DNA from: Bradyrhizobium sp. AZCC 1610
GTDB taxonomy: Bacteria; Pseudomonadota; Alphaproteobacteria; Rhizobiales; Xanthobacteraceae
Assembly (NCBI RefSeq): GCF_036924515.1
Contig: NZ_JAZHRR010000001.1
Span: 2,823,001-2,887,000 of the forward strand
Direction of reading: 5' to 3'
Length of the DNA: 64,000 bases
Shown: positions 1-8,062 of the stretch, one piece after another
Layout: every line of letters starts with the position of its first letter
Position numbering within the stretch: position 1 is the stretch's first letter
Program-made: the position numbers and the translations under genes
Notes under the pieces: generated by a model
What the model was told of the DNA's origin: nothing
The model's input: the letters and a program-made list of their open reading frames with translations, nothing else
The model's database searches: none

Positions 1-615
1 CCGGGACTGGTGTCGCTCTGTTCGCCCGATCCGCAGGCCTTCCGCCCGCCGGAAGAGGCCGCGAACGTGCTTCATGTCGGCCTGCCGACAAACTTCAAGG
101 CCGCGGCCTTTGAAGACGAGGCGCACAACAAGCTGCTTCGCGAGCTCGAAGCAGACATCGACGCGGTGAAGCTGGATGGCCATGACGTTCCGGTGAAGCT
201 CAAAGTGTTCGATTCGCTGTTCGTGCCCTTGGCCAAATGGTCGATGCTGCTGACCGGGAATTACCGCTGCATCACGCCGCACGAGCCGCAGTCGATCCGC
301 GATGCCGTGCACAGCGATCTAGAACTCTCGCAATCGATCTATGACCATGTCGACGGCATCGCCCGGCGGCTGGGCGCCGAGGCGCAGGATCAGGTGCCTT
401 TCGAGAAATATGCCAAGGCGGCGCAAAGCCTTCTCAAGCCGTCGTCGGCGGCCCGTGCGGTTGCCGCCGGAGCGCCCTTCATCGAGCGGGTTGACCTGCT
501 GGTGAAGTTGATTTCCCATCAGCTTGGCGCGCCCAGCGCCGAGATCGACCGCACGGTGCAGATCGTCGATCAGAAACTGAACGAGAAGATCGTGGCGGGC
601 GGTTCGGGCTTGTAG
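1..615 (+). CDS. Unrecognised protein, 3' part (5' end outside window)
   Basis: The reading frame is open from base 1 to the stop at 613-615, so this is the C-terminal ~204 residues of a longer protein; the GTG at 10 is probably not the true start. The segment is mixed alpha/beta then helical, with a conserved-looking stretch around KVFDSLFVPLAKWSML and a charged helical end. There is no signal peptide or membrane segment in the visible part. I do not recognise the family. An NAD-dependent dehydrogenase C-terminal domain is possible but unsupported. No gene follows closely; the next locus begins near 755. Confidence 0.6.
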   Translation, partial: PGLVSLCSPDPQAFRPPEEAANVLHVGLPTNFKAAAFEDEAHNKLLRELEADIDAVKLDGHDVPVKLKVFDSLFVPLAKWSMLLTGNYRCITPHEPQSIRDAVHSDLELSQSIYDHVDGIARRLGAEAQDQVPFEKYAKAAQSLLKPSSAARAVAAGAPFIERVDLLVKLISHQLGAPSAEIDRTVQIVDQKLNEKIVAGGSGL

Positions 616-754
616 TGACGTGCGCGTAAGCGCAGTTGGCGCCACGGCGGATCGATTGCTCCGCCGTGGAGCTACGACGAAATGCTGTAGCATCTGCGGC
701 CGTGCCCAGCATCGCGAGCTGAGCCGCCGGACAGCTCCTCGCCACCCTTGATCG

Positions 755-772
755 TATCTCAGAAATGAGATA
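755..772. promoter_or_regulatory. Perfect inverted repeat, likely HigA-type operator
   Basis: TATCTCA-GAAA-TGAGATA is a perfect 7-4-7 inverted repeat. It ends 9 bases before the GTG at 782 that would start the toxin reading frame. Toxin-antitoxin operons of this class are normally repressed by their HTH antitoxin at such a palindrome, so autoregulation by the product at 1101-1382 is the likely role. This is inferred from position and symmetry. Confidence 0.55.
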
Positions 773-781
773 TGAGTGCTC

Positions 782-1104
782 GTGGCTTGGCGGGTAGAAA
801 TCCTTAACGAAACGGTCGCCGCGGAAATCGCTGCCTTCCGACCGATATGCAGGCGCGGTTTCTGCGACTCGCGGAGCGCATCACCTTGGCTGGACTGGAA
901 AGCCTAAGCGAGCCGCACGTCAAGCATCTCGAAGGGAAGCTGTGGGAATTACGGCTGACAGGCCGCGACGGAATTGCTCGCACGCTTTATGTCACAGCCC
1001 GTGGCCGAAGGGTGGTCGTTGTTCGTGCTTTCGTGAAGAAGACGCAAAAGACGCCACGCTCCGAGATCGAGCTCGCGCTTCAGCGAGCAAAGGAGGTCAC
1101 ATGA
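782..1104 (+). pseudogene. HigB/RelE-type (Gp49 family) toxin, frameshifted
   Basis: The C-terminal part from 847 has the hallmark residues of Gp49/HigB-like toxins: EPHVKHLEGKLWELR, an LYVTARG strand, VVVVRAFVKKTQKTP and a final EIELALQRA helix. These toxins are ribosome-dependent mRNA interferases. The expected N-terminus (VAWRVEILNETVAAEIAAF) is read from GTG 782 in another frame. Joining it to LPTDMQARFLRLAERI needs one extra base near 838-840 in the run ttcc. The gene therefore looks frameshifted. Only an 85-residue product from ATG 847, lacking the first strand and helix, can be made directly. The stop overlaps the antitoxin start (ATGA). A sequencing error is the alternative. Confidence 0.65.
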
Positions 1105-1382
1105 CAATTCCATTCGAAAAGCTCAAAGCTCGTCTACTGGCAAATCCGAAAGTCAAAGCGGAGTACGACGCACTCGCTCCAGAGTTCGAGATTGCTGCCG
1201 AGTTGCTCAGGGCCCGCCTGCGCGCAGGTCTCTCTCAAGCCGAACTGGCTGCCCGGATGGGGACCAGCCAATCCACGATCGCCCGACTTGAAAGCGGTCA
1301 AACGCTACCGAGCACGAAGACGCTGCTGCGCTATGCCGAGGCAACCGGCAGCAAGTTCCACGTGCGTCTATCGGCGGCTTGA
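1101..1382 (+). CDS. HigA-type antitoxin, XRE-family HTH
   Basis: A 93-residue protein starting at ATG 1101, directly after a strong AGGAGG at 1090-1095. The N-terminal half (MTIPFEKLKARLLANPKVKAEYDAL) is the usual HigA linker and toxin-binding region. The C-terminal half is a Cro/CI-type helix-turn-helix (LRAGLSQAELAARMGTSQS then TIARLESGQTLPSTKTLLRYAEATG). It overlaps the toxin stop by ATGA, so the pair is translationally coupled. It should neutralise the toxin and repress the operon at the palindrome 755-772. The antitoxin is intact although the toxin frame is broken. The next gene starts inside its last codons. Confidence 0.85.
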   Translation: MTIPFEKLKARLLANPKVKAEYDALAPEFEIAAELLRARLRAGLSQAELAARMGTSQSTIARLESGQTLPSTKTLLRYAEATGSKFHVRLSAA

Positions 1383-2365
1383 TGCGGCATTTGCCCACGC
1401 ACGCATTGGACAAGATAATGATAAAGCGCTCTGCCACGGATCAGATCATCGCATGGAAGCGAAGAAGAGGCCGATCGAGGATTGGAGCTGAGCTCCTGGA
1501 GCGCGTCGATGACCTAGCGCGGGCGTGGAACACGCACGAAAGACAAGCGGAAGACTTCACCGATTTTGTACCCATGAGACTTTCCACGATCATGGAAGTC
1601 TACGTTCGTGAAACGGTCCGACAGGCTATCGACTCCGACCCCAAATACGCAGATCGAACAGAGCCGCTAGCGAAGAATTTCAAGCTTGATTTTTCTCTTC
1701 TCAAGAGCTTGCACGGCAAGCTTGTGACCCTTGGCGACATTATCGCCCACTCGCTTCCTGTCTCAAGTTTGGATCACGTTGTATCAACTTACGAAACTTT
1801 ATTTCCAGGTTTCAGAAAAAAGCTTCCCGAGTCCCGAGAGCGTTGGACTGAAGATCAGAATACTCAGTCCTTGCCGCCGATTCTCGGCGAGGCTGAACGT
1901 ACTCTCTCGGTCATCAAGAGAATTTTCGAAGTTCGGCACATTGTGACGCACGAGATGCCGAAAGAGCGGCCTTACGCGGTGGAGGAAATCGCAGAATTTC
2001 TCACGTCGACGCGGGATTTTCTCTCAGCGACGGATTGGATTCTGATCGGTGAGACCAAGGGAGATGTGCCACGAACCCAAATGGCCATGAACATGGCTGC
2101 TGGTGAGGATTTAGACGTTGTGGTGCGTGAAATGGAAGAGGCGCTCGTGGAAATCCGGGCTCGTGGCGAACTCGACGAGAAGAAACTGGCGGCCAGCCAG
2201 GCGGCATGGGACGCCTATGCCGATTCCGAAGCCACACTGCATGCGTCACTAGTCGAAGGTGGTTCTATGTTTCCGTTGATCTGGGCCGCTTCAAAGGCTG
2301 AGGTCACGCGTGAGCGGGTGAACAGGCTTCACTGGTGGTTAGAGCGAGAAGAAGGAGACATGTGA
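1379..2365 (+). CDS. HEPN-domain protein fused to LprI/DUF1311-like domain
   Basis: A 328-residue protein with no signal peptide or membrane segment. Residues ~35-225 are helical and contain RHIVTH at 186-191, an Rx4H motif with a polar residue after the arginine, as in HEPN ribonuclease domains. Residues ~233-322 (TQMAMNMAAGEDLD at the start, AAWDAYADSEATL, GGSMFPLIWAASKAEVTRERVNRL) match the pattern of the LprI/DUF1311 lysozyme-inhibitor-like domain. Both positions where secreted members normally carry cysteine are replaced (MNMAA, DSEAT), which suits a cytoplasmic protein. It overlaps the antitoxin gene (ATGATG at 1379), so it is probably the third cistron. Base composition is visibly less GC-rich than its surroundings, suggesting acquisition. 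HEPN assignment is moderate, LprI-like moderate; the function is unknown. Confidence 0.7.
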   Translation: MMRHLPTHALDKIMIKRSATDQIIAWKRRRGRSRIGAELLERVDDLARAWNTHERQAEDFTDFVPMRLSTIMEVYVRETVRQAIDSDPKYADRTEPLAKNFKLDFSLLKSLHGKLVTLGDIIAHSLPVSSLDHVVSTYETLFPGFRKKLPESRERWTEDQNTQSLPPILGEAERTLSVIKRIFEVRHIVTHEMPKERPYAVEEIAEFLTSTRDFLSATDWILIGETKGDVPRTQMAMNMAAGEDLDVVVREMEEALVEIRARGELDEKKLAASQAAWDAYADSEATLHASLVEGGSMFPLIWAASKAEVTRERVNRLHWWLEREEGDM

Positions 2366-2448
2366 CTTCAAAATGCGCGCCGCGTTGCGGACGATGTAAT
2401 CCAGAATCGATGTGAGGTCGGCGAGCGCGGGAAGCGTATAGCGCAGCC

Positions 2449-2904
2449 TCATAGGCCGTGCTTGGCCCATACGGCCCGCACCTGTTCGTCGGTTGCGAAT
2501 TCACCGCGCTCAGCAGCGGCCTTGGAGCGGGCAATCGCTTCGCGCTCATCGGGGGAAAGCACAACCGGCGCCTGGACGTAAACTTGTTTCACCAATTCGG
2601 GCAGGAGCCGTTTGAGCTGCCCGTGACTGAGGGGTCGCGAAGCGGCGATTTCGGCAAGCCGCTGTTCGATGTGGGGCCATTGATTCGTTTCGCGCGGGTC
2701 GGTGTCGTCCTTGGCGAGATTGCAGGGGTAGCAGGAGAGCACGCGGTTGGCCCTGCTATTTTGACCTCCCTTTGAGAGCGGGATGAAATGGTCGATGCTG
2801 GCCTTGACCTTGCCATCCCACTTTATCCGGGGGAGTCCAACGTCGCAGTACGCGCATCGTCCGCCCCAGTCGAAATAGCAGCGCTTGTAGGTCACGTCGG
2901 CCAT
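2449..2904 (-). CDS. HNH endonuclease family protein
   Basis: A 151-residue protein with a complete HNH/beta-beta-alpha-metal core: zinc-binding CAYC at 17-20, the catalytic SIDHFIPLSKGG segment with Asp38-His39, then CYPCNLAKDD with Cys57, Cys60, Asn61 and Lys64. Such proteins nick or cut DNA with a divalent metal. The C-terminal ~80 residues are helical and charged and may contact DNA or a partner. It converges with the HEPN-LprI gene (83 bases between the stops). Standalone HNH genes of this kind occur in mobile elements and defence patches, but no terminase or restriction partner is adjacent here. Confidence 0.85.
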   Translation of the reverse strand: MADVTYKRCYFDWGGRCAYCDVGLPRIKWDGKVKASIDHFIPLSKGGQNSRANRVLSCYPCNLAKDDTDPRETNQWPHIEQRLAEIAASRPLSHGQLKRLLPELVKQVYVQAPVVLSPDEREAIARSKAAAERGEFATDEQVRAVWAKHGL

Positions 2905-3007
2905 TAGCCTTGGCTCTTCCCCAGAATCCCGTCGTCCAACGTCTCATCCCTTATACATCAAGTCGGAATCGAAAACGACGGCGCAAGAGCAGGGGCTTGC
3001 GCCTTGT

Positions 3008-3211
3008 TCATCCCGCCAGCGCGCGGCGGATCAAGTTGGCCAGTTGGGACTTTCGAAAAAGCTTGGTCAAGAGCAGCGCGCCGGGATCGAGGCGGCCCTG
3101 ATGCAGAATCGCGTTGTCGGTATAGCCTAACGTATGCAACACCTTGACGGCGGGACGGCGCTTCTTCACTTCGTCGGCCAACTGCCGTCCGGTCCTGATG
3201 ACCTGTCTGAT
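3008..3211 (-). pseudogene. Remnant of a response-regulator receiver domain (3' end duplicate)
   Basis: On the minus strand an open frame reads GRQLADEVKKRRPAVKVLH, then TLGYTDNAILHQGRLDPGAL and LLTKLFRKSQLANLIRRALAG before a stop at 3008-3010. It is collinear with the last ~60 residues of the hybrid kinase whose gene ends at 4274. The upstream frame is closed by a stop at 3212-3214, and there is no start codon or phosphoacceptor aspartate, so it is not a gene. The conserved TKPY of the parent has become TKLF. It forms one half of a direct repeat of about 200 bp that brackets the next two genes. Confidence 0.8.
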
Positions 3212-3235
3212 TCATCAACGATGGAGGATCCCGTC

Positions 3236-3754
3236 ATGTCGATGTCGAACGCATCAATTCCGGTATTCGAGATTGGCCTCAATGCACTCTCGGCGATTCT
3301 CGACAAGGCTGAGACATATGCTGCGGCCAGGTCGATCGATCCCGCGACGCTGCTCAGCGCGCGTCTCTTCCCCGATATGTTCGCATTCACTCTGCAGGTG
3401 CAGAGCGCCTGTGACCAGGCCAAGAACGGCGGCGCACGGCTCGCCGGCATCGACCCGCCCAGGTATGAGGATAACGAGAAGACAATCGCCGAGCTCAAGG
3501 CGCGCATCGTCAAGACGGTCACCTTTGTGAAGACGCTCGACGCCAGGAAGATCGACGAGTCGGCCGACCGCGAGATCACTTTCCCGCTCGGTCCGAAGAA
3601 TATGGGTCACATGAGAGGTGCGGACTATCTCAACCACTTTGCGGTGCCAAATTTCTACTTTCATGTCACCACCGCCTACGACATCCTCCGTCACTGCGGT
3701 GTCGAAGTTGGCAAGCGCGATTTCCTCGGTACCATTCCGATGAGAATATCGTGA
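3236..3754 (+). CDS. DUF1993 family protein
   Basis: A 172-residue soluble helical protein. ATG 3236 is chosen because GGAGG lies at 3223-3227; upstream in-frame ATGs at 3134 and 3221 lack such a site, and 3134 lies inside the receiver-domain remnant. The pattern (ARLFPDMFAFTLQVQSACD, LDARKIDESADREITFPLG, YLNHFAVPNFYFHVTTAYDILRHCGVEVGKRDFLG) matches DUF1993, a DinB-like four-helix family of unknown biochemical role. It lies with the MmcQ-like gene downstream between two copies of a receiver-domain sequence. Confidence 0.8.
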   Translation: MSMSNASIPVFEIGLNALSAILDKAETYAAARSIDPATLLSARLFPDMFAFTLQVQSACDQAKNGGARLAGIDPPRYEDNEKTIAELKARIVKTVTFVKTLDARKIDESADREITFPLGPKNMGHMRGADYLNHFAVPNFYFHVTTAYDILRHCGVEVGKRDFLGTIPMRIS

Positions 3755-3859
3755 GATATGGCTTGCTATGCGAAAGCCTTGCCACGCCGACCACGCCGTC
3801 CTGATTATGCTCCGCGAGCGCCGGGCGCTCGATGAGAGGTCCGACGCGCGGCCGATTGG

Positions 3860-4249
3860 GTGAAACGCAACAAGATGACCCGCGGAAAATTCAATGCATT
3901 CTGCCGGAAGCTCCCTGCGACCACGCATGTGATCCAGTGGGGCGGGTCGCATGTCTGGAAGGTCGGTGGCAAAGTCTTTGCGATCGCCAGCGGGAAGCAT
4001 AACGAGCCGAGCGTCACCTTCAAAGTGAGCGACATTGCTTATGAGATGCTCAAGGATCAGCCGGGCTTGCGTCCTGCGCCGTACCTCGCATCGCGCGGCA
4101 TGAAATGGATCCAGCACTTCGCAAAGCCCGGGCTATCAGATGCCGCGCTGGGCGACTACATCCGGCAGTCTCACTCTATCGTCTCGCAGGGCTTGTCAAA
4201 GAAGAGACGGCTTGAGCTCGGGCTGGCAATGCCTGTGCCGCAAGCGTGA
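3860..4249 (+). CDS. MmcQ/YjbR family DNA-binding-like protein
   Basis: A 129-residue protein with the YjbR/MmcQ fold pattern: an N-terminal helix with FCRKLPATTHVIQWGGSHVWKVGGKVFAIA, then PSVTFKVSDIAYEMLKD, PAPYLASRGMKWIQ and a C-terminal helix ending KKRRLELGL. The family is often called DNA-binding because of a CyaY-like fold, but its function is not established. The GTG at 3860 is the longest start; ATG 3875 is a good alternative. Neither has a clear ribosome binding site. It follows the DUF1993 gene by 105 bases on the same strand. Confidence 0.75.
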   Translation: MKRNKMTRGKFNAFCRKLPATTHVIQWGGSHVWKVGGKVFAIASGKHNEPSVTFKVSDIAYEMLKDQPGLRPAPYLASRGMKWIQHFAKPGLSDAALGDYIRQSHSIVSQGLSKKRRLELGLAMPVPQA

Positions 4250-4273
4250 AAAGGTAACACCACTTCCACCGCT

Positions 4274-6508
4274 TCATCCCATCAGCGCGCGGCGGATCAT
4301 GTTGGCCAGTTGGGACTTTCGGTAGGGCTTGGTCAGCAGCAGCACGCCGGGGTCGAGGCGGCCCTGATGCACGATGGCGTTGTCGGTGTAGCCTGATGTG
4401 TAGAGCACCTTGATGCCGGGCCGGAGCCTCAACACCTTCTCCGCCAGTTCGCGGCCAGACATGCCGCCGGGCATGATCACGTCGGTGAACAGCAGGTCGA
4501 ACGCCTGGCCGCCTTCGATCAGGTTGAGCGCCGCCGGTCCATTGGCGGCGGCCAGCGTGCGGTAGCCGAGGCTCTGCAATTGCGTGGTGACGAAGTTGCG
4601 CACCAGCGCGTCGTCTTCCACCACCAAAATGGTCTCGTTGCCATGCGGCAGCGGCGCCACCGCGGCTGGCGCGGTCTCGACCTGGCCGCGGGCCGGCGGC
4701 AGATAGAGCTTGATCGTGGTGCCGTGGCCGACCTCGCTGTAAATCCGGATGTGACCGCCCGATTGCTTGACGAAGCCGTAGACCATGCTCAGGCCAAGAC
4801 CCGAACCCTTGCCGACCTCCTTGGTGGTGAAGAACGGCTCGAACACCTTGTCCAGCACCTCCTGCGACATGCCGGTGCCATTGTCGCTGACCGCGAGCAT
4901 CACATAGGGGCCGGGCTTCGCGTCGGGGTTGGCCTGCGCATAGGCTTCGTCGAGCACGACGTTGCGCGTCTCCAGCAGCAGCTTGCCGCCGTTCGGCATC
5001 GCGTCGCGGGCGTTGATCGCCATGTTGAGCAGGGAGTTGGCGAGCTGCGAGGGGTCGATATGGGCGGTCGCCACTTCCTGCTCGAGGATCGAGTCGACCT
5101 CGATCTGCTCGCCGAGCGTCGGCCGAAGCAATTTTGCGATGTCGAGCACGGTGGCGTTGATGTCGACATTGCGCGGCTGCAGCGGCTGGCGGCGGGCGAA
5201 GGCGAGCAGATGCTGGATCAGCTCGCTGCAGCGTTCCGCCGCATGGTCGATCAGTTCGGCCGTCTTCTGCAGCTTGGGTTCATGTGCAAGGCCCGCGACC
5301 AGCGTTTCGGTGGTGCCGGTGATCACCGTCAACATGTTGTTGAAGTCGTGGGCGACGCCGCCGGTGAGCTTACCGATGGCGTCGAGTTTTTGCGATTGCA
5401 ACAGCTTGTGCTCGGTTTCGCGCGAGGCGGTGGCGTCGTGATAAACCAGCGCCGCGCCGCTGATGCCGCCCGCGGCATCGCGCAGCGGCCGGCCGCTGAT
5501 CATGAGATGAACGGGCGGATTGCCGCTGACCGGGCGCACCACGATTTCGGTGGCGTCGAATGCTTCGCCGCGTAGCGCCCGCGATGCAGGCATGTCGTGG
5601 ACCAGCAGCGGCGTGACGCCGTCGGCATGAAAAACCGTGCTGAGCGACCGCAGCAGCTCGACCTTCATTCCCGGCCGGTAGCGCAGCATCTTCTCTGCGG
5701 CCGGGTTGGAAAGCAGGATCTCTCCCTTGGGATCGATGACGAGCACGGCCTCAGCCATGCTGTGAAAGGTGCTGCGCAGGACTGCGGCCGAAAGCCTGAG
5801 TTCGTCATGGGCTGCGACCAGATGCTCGGTGCGCTCGGCGACCGCGGCCTCCAGCGCCTCGTTGGTGGCCTGGGTGGCGCTGAGCGAATCCTGCAGTTCC
5901 CGGCGCGAGCGGCGGGCCGACACCGTCAGAATAATGGCGAGGATCAGAATCAGTGCGACGCCGGCGAGATCGATCGCCAGCAGGAACGTCCCGTTGATTT
6001 CGGATTCGGCGCGCCTCGCGAAGAGCAGGCGGCGCTCTTCCGCCACCGCCTTTTCGAGGTTTCCGGCGATCGCGGCCGTCGCCGCACGGTCCTCCTGGCC
6101 GACGAGTGCTGCGACGGCGGCGCTTTCTCCCGCGGTCCGGAGCCTGATCAGCTCGCCATTGATGGCAATCTGGCGCTCCACCAGCGCCTTGGTCTCTTCG
6201 ATCAGCTGCCTTTCGGTGGGATTGGCCTTGACGGCTTCGATCAGTGCCGCGAGCGCCGGCAGGATCGCGTCGCTGGCCTCGCGGTATTCCCTGGCGAATT
6301 CCTGATCGCCGCTGATCGCGAAGGCGCGCGCCGCGCTTTCCGTCCGGCGCAGCAGCGGGCGCATGTCGGAGATTTTGCTGAGTATTCCAAGCGCGCGGTC
6401 GACGGAAGCGTTATCGGACCGCGACTTGAGGTCCAAACCGATCGAGGCAGCGCCGATAATGAGGAGGATAGCGAGGCCAATTCCAAGAATGATACGCTGC
6501 GAGGGCAT
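4274..6508 (-). CDS. Hybrid sensor histidine kinase (CHASE3-PAS-HisKA-HATPase-REC)
   Basis: A 744-residue membrane kinase. Membrane segments at ~5-25 and ~174-196 flank a helical periplasmic sensor of CHASE3 type. A linker coiled coil leads to a PAS domain (~245-360), a dimerisation/phosphoacceptor helix with GGVAHDFNNML (His387), an ATPase domain with N box, SDNGTGM and GKGSGLGLSMV, and a C-terminal receiver (VVEDDALV, FTDVIMP with Asp676, TKPY with Lys727). It should autophosphorylate and pass phosphate to its own receiver and perhaps to the single-domain regulator 15 bases upstream. The HDFNN type of H box is common in rhizobial hybrid kinases. The signal is unknown. The 3' end of this gene is duplicated at 3008-3211. 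Confidence 0.92.
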   Translation of the reverse strand: MPSQRIILGIGLAILLIIGAASIGLDLKSRSDNASVDRALGILSKISDMRPLLRRTESAARAFAISGDQEFAREYREASDAILPALAALIEAVKANPTERQLIEETKALVERQIAINGELIRLRTAGESAAVAALVGQEDRAATAAIAGNLEKAVAEERRLLFARRAESEINGTFLLAIDLAGVALILILAIILTVSARRSRRELQDSLSATQATNEALEAAVAERTEHLVAAHDELRLSAAVLRSTFHSMAEAVLVIDPKGEILLSNPAAEKMLRYRPGMKVELLRSLSTVFHADGVTPLLVHDMPASRALRGEAFDATEIVVRPVSGNPPVHLMISGRPLRDAAGGISGAALVYHDATASRETEHKLLQSQKLDAIGKLTGGVAHDFNNMLTVITGTTETLVAGLAHEPKLQKTAELIDHAAERCSELIQHLLAFARRQPLQPRNVDINATVLDIAKLLRPTLGEQIEVDSILEQEVATAHIDPSQLANSLLNMAINARDAMPNGGKLLLETRNVVLDEAYAQANPDAKPGPYVMLAVSDNGTGMSQEVLDKVFEPFFTTKEVGKGSGLGLSMVYGFVKQSGGHIRIYSEVGHGTTIKLYLPPARGQVETAPAAVAPLPHGNETILVVEDDALVRNFVTTQLQSLGYRTLAAANGPAALNLIEGGQAFDLLFTDVIMPGGMSGRELAEKVLRLRPGIKVLYTSGYTDNAIVHQGRLDPGVLLLTKPYRKSQLANMIRRALMG

Positions 6509-6523
6509 TGCCAGTTGCTTACT

Positions 6524-6931
6524 TCACGATTTCGAGTGGCGCGCGGAAGCTTTCGGTGTGGTGATGCATTGATTGACCGAGGTCAACAGCGCATCCGGCG
6601 TGAAGGGCTTGCGCAGGCAGCGTACCGCGCCGAGCTCGATGGTCATCCGCAGGAAATCCGGTGCACGTTCGGTGTTGGCGAAGGCGTAGCCCGACATCGC
6701 GATGATCGGTATGTCCGGCTTGCGCTCGTGAAACATCCGGATCGATTCGAAACCGCGCATATGCGGCATGAATACATCGATCAGCATGACGTCGAAATCG
6801 GAGGCTTCGAGTGCGCGCATTCCCGCTTCACCACCGTCGGCAACGGTGACCTCGAAACCCTTGCGCGTCAGACAAACCTCGATGGCAACGCAGACCATCG
6901 GGTCGTCATCGACCACGAGAACGCGCGGCAC
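6524..6931 (-). CDS. Single-domain response regulator
   Basis: A receiver-only protein of ~135 residues: VLVVDDDPMVCVAIEV, phosphoacceptor in MLIDVFMPHMRG, IIAMSGYAF and CLRKPFTPDALL. There is no output domain, so it acts by protein contact or as a phosphate sink. I prefer GTG 6931 because GAAGGA lies 6 bases before it; an in-frame ATG at 6973 would add 14 residues of low-complexity leader (WPPPEEEG). It precedes the hybrid kinase by 15 bases in the same direction and is presumably co-transcribed with it. Confidence 0.85.
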   Translation of the reverse strand: MPRVLVVDDDPMVCVAIEVCLTRKGFEVTVADGGEAGMRALEASDFDVMLIDVFMPHMRGFESIRMFHERKPDIPIIAMSGYAFANTERAPDFLRMTIELGAVRCLRKPFTPDALLTSVNQCITTPKASARHSKS

Positions 6932-7110
6932 GATGATTCCTTCTTCCTCGGGCGGCGGCCAGATGACTCGCATCCCATGTGACGATTAAGTCGAAACGCC
7001 GACAGGTCGTCTGTATGATTAGAGTGCACATAAAAGTTGTTGAGGGCAATTCCGTTTCGCTGTGTCAGAACGAGAACAAATGTACTTCCGGTTCCGGATC
7101 TAAGCCCGCC

Positions 7111-8001
7111 ATGCCCCCGATCGATCGCGCGGGGCGGCTGTCGCCGCTCGGGCTCATCCTGCTCGCCATTACGTCGGTCGGGTGGGGCCTCAACTTTCCG
7201 ATCATGAAACACTTGCTGACGGAATGGCCGCCATTGTCCTCGCGCGGCCTGTGCGGCATCGCCGGCGCCACGGCGCTGGCGCTGTTTGCGCTCGCGCGGC
7301 GGCAGAAATTGAGCGTGCCGCGGCCGATGCGGCTGCGGTTGCTGCTGGTCTCGATGCTGACGATCGGCGGCTGGGTCGCGTTCATGGGACTGGCGCTGTT
7401 GTGGCTCAATGCCAGCGAGGCCGCGGTGCTCGGCATATCGATCCCGGTTTGGGTGGCGTTTCTGGCATGGCCGATCCTGGGTGAGCGGCTGTCGCCGCTG
7501 CGCGCCGTCGCGCTGACGGTCGCGCTCGCCGGCATCGCCGTGCTGATCGGTGGTAACGGCCTCGAGGCCAGCGTCGAGAAGTTGCCGGGCATCGCGTGTG
7601 CGCTGGTTGGCGCGGTGTGCGTCGGCCTCGGCACCGTGCTGACCAAGCATTTCCCGCTGGCGATGCCGCCGCTGTCGCTGGCTGCCTGGCAGATCGGGCT
7701 CGGCTGCCTGCCGATCGCGATCGTTGGGCTTGCGGTCGAGCAGCCGCAACTGGCTGCGCTGTCATCCGTCGGGTGGGCGTCGCTGCTCTATATGACGCTG
7801 ATCCAGTTCTGCCTTTGCTACGTGTGCTGGTTTGCTGCACTGGAGCGGCTGCCGGCGGCGACGGCCTCGATTGGAACCCTGCTGGTCCCTGTCATCGGAG
7901 TGCTTGCGGCGGCAGCGATGCTGCATGAACCGCTCGGTCTGCGCGAGATCGCGGCGCTGGTGTTCACGCTGGGTGGCGTTGCAGTAGCGCTGCGTTCGTA
8001 A
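7111..8001 (+). CDS. EamA/DMT-family transporter
   Basis: About 296 residues with ten predicted membrane segments and the two EamA repeats: first from LGLILLAITSVGWGLNFPIMK, second from IACALVGAVCVGLGTVLTKH to LGGVAVALRS. The segment FCLCYVCWFAALERLPAATASIGTLLVPVIGVL is typical of drug/metabolite exporters in the inner membrane. ATG 7111 is chosen because the first membrane helix follows at a normal distance; the frame extends up to 6979 but that leader is hydrophilic and overlaps the divergent promoter region. The substrate cannot be told. It is divergent from the response regulator and followed by a strong hairpin. Confidence 0.88.
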   Translation: MPPIDRAGRLSPLGLILLAITSVGWGLNFPIMKHLLTEWPPLSSRGLCGIAGATALALFALARRQKLSVPRPMRLRLLLVSMLTIGGWVAFMGLALLWLNASEAAVLGISIPVWVAFLAWPILGERLSPLRAVALTVALAGIAVLIGGNGLEASVEKLPGIACALVGAVCVGLGTVLTKHFPLAMPPLSLAAWQIGLGCLPIAIVGLAVEQPQLAALSSVGWASLLYMTLIQFCLCYVCWFAALERLPAATASIGTLLVPVIGVLAAAAMLHEPLGLREIAALVFTLGGVAVALRS

Positions 8002-8013
8002 TTTTGGAACGAA

Positions 8014-8044
8014 AAGGGCGGCGCACCGGGAGCGCGCCGCCCTT
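8014..8044. terminator. Hairpin between convergent genes
   Basis: AAGGGCGGCGC (8014-8024) and GCGCCGCCCTT (8034-8044) form a perfect 11-bp stem with a 9-base loop. It lies between the stops of the EamA gene and the BA14K-type gene. The flanking T tract is short, so termination may be partly Rho-dependent. Confidence 0.7.
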
Positions 8045-8062
8045 CGAACTCGCGATATCGTG

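Noticed and set aside
5597..6982. 461-codon open frame opposite the hybrid kinase
   Set aside because: Shadow frame across a kinase and a response regulator.
7000..7110. GGAAC ... CGTT pair on the minus strand before the response regulator
   Set aside because: The spacing is 18 bases, outside the 16-17 of EcfG promoters.
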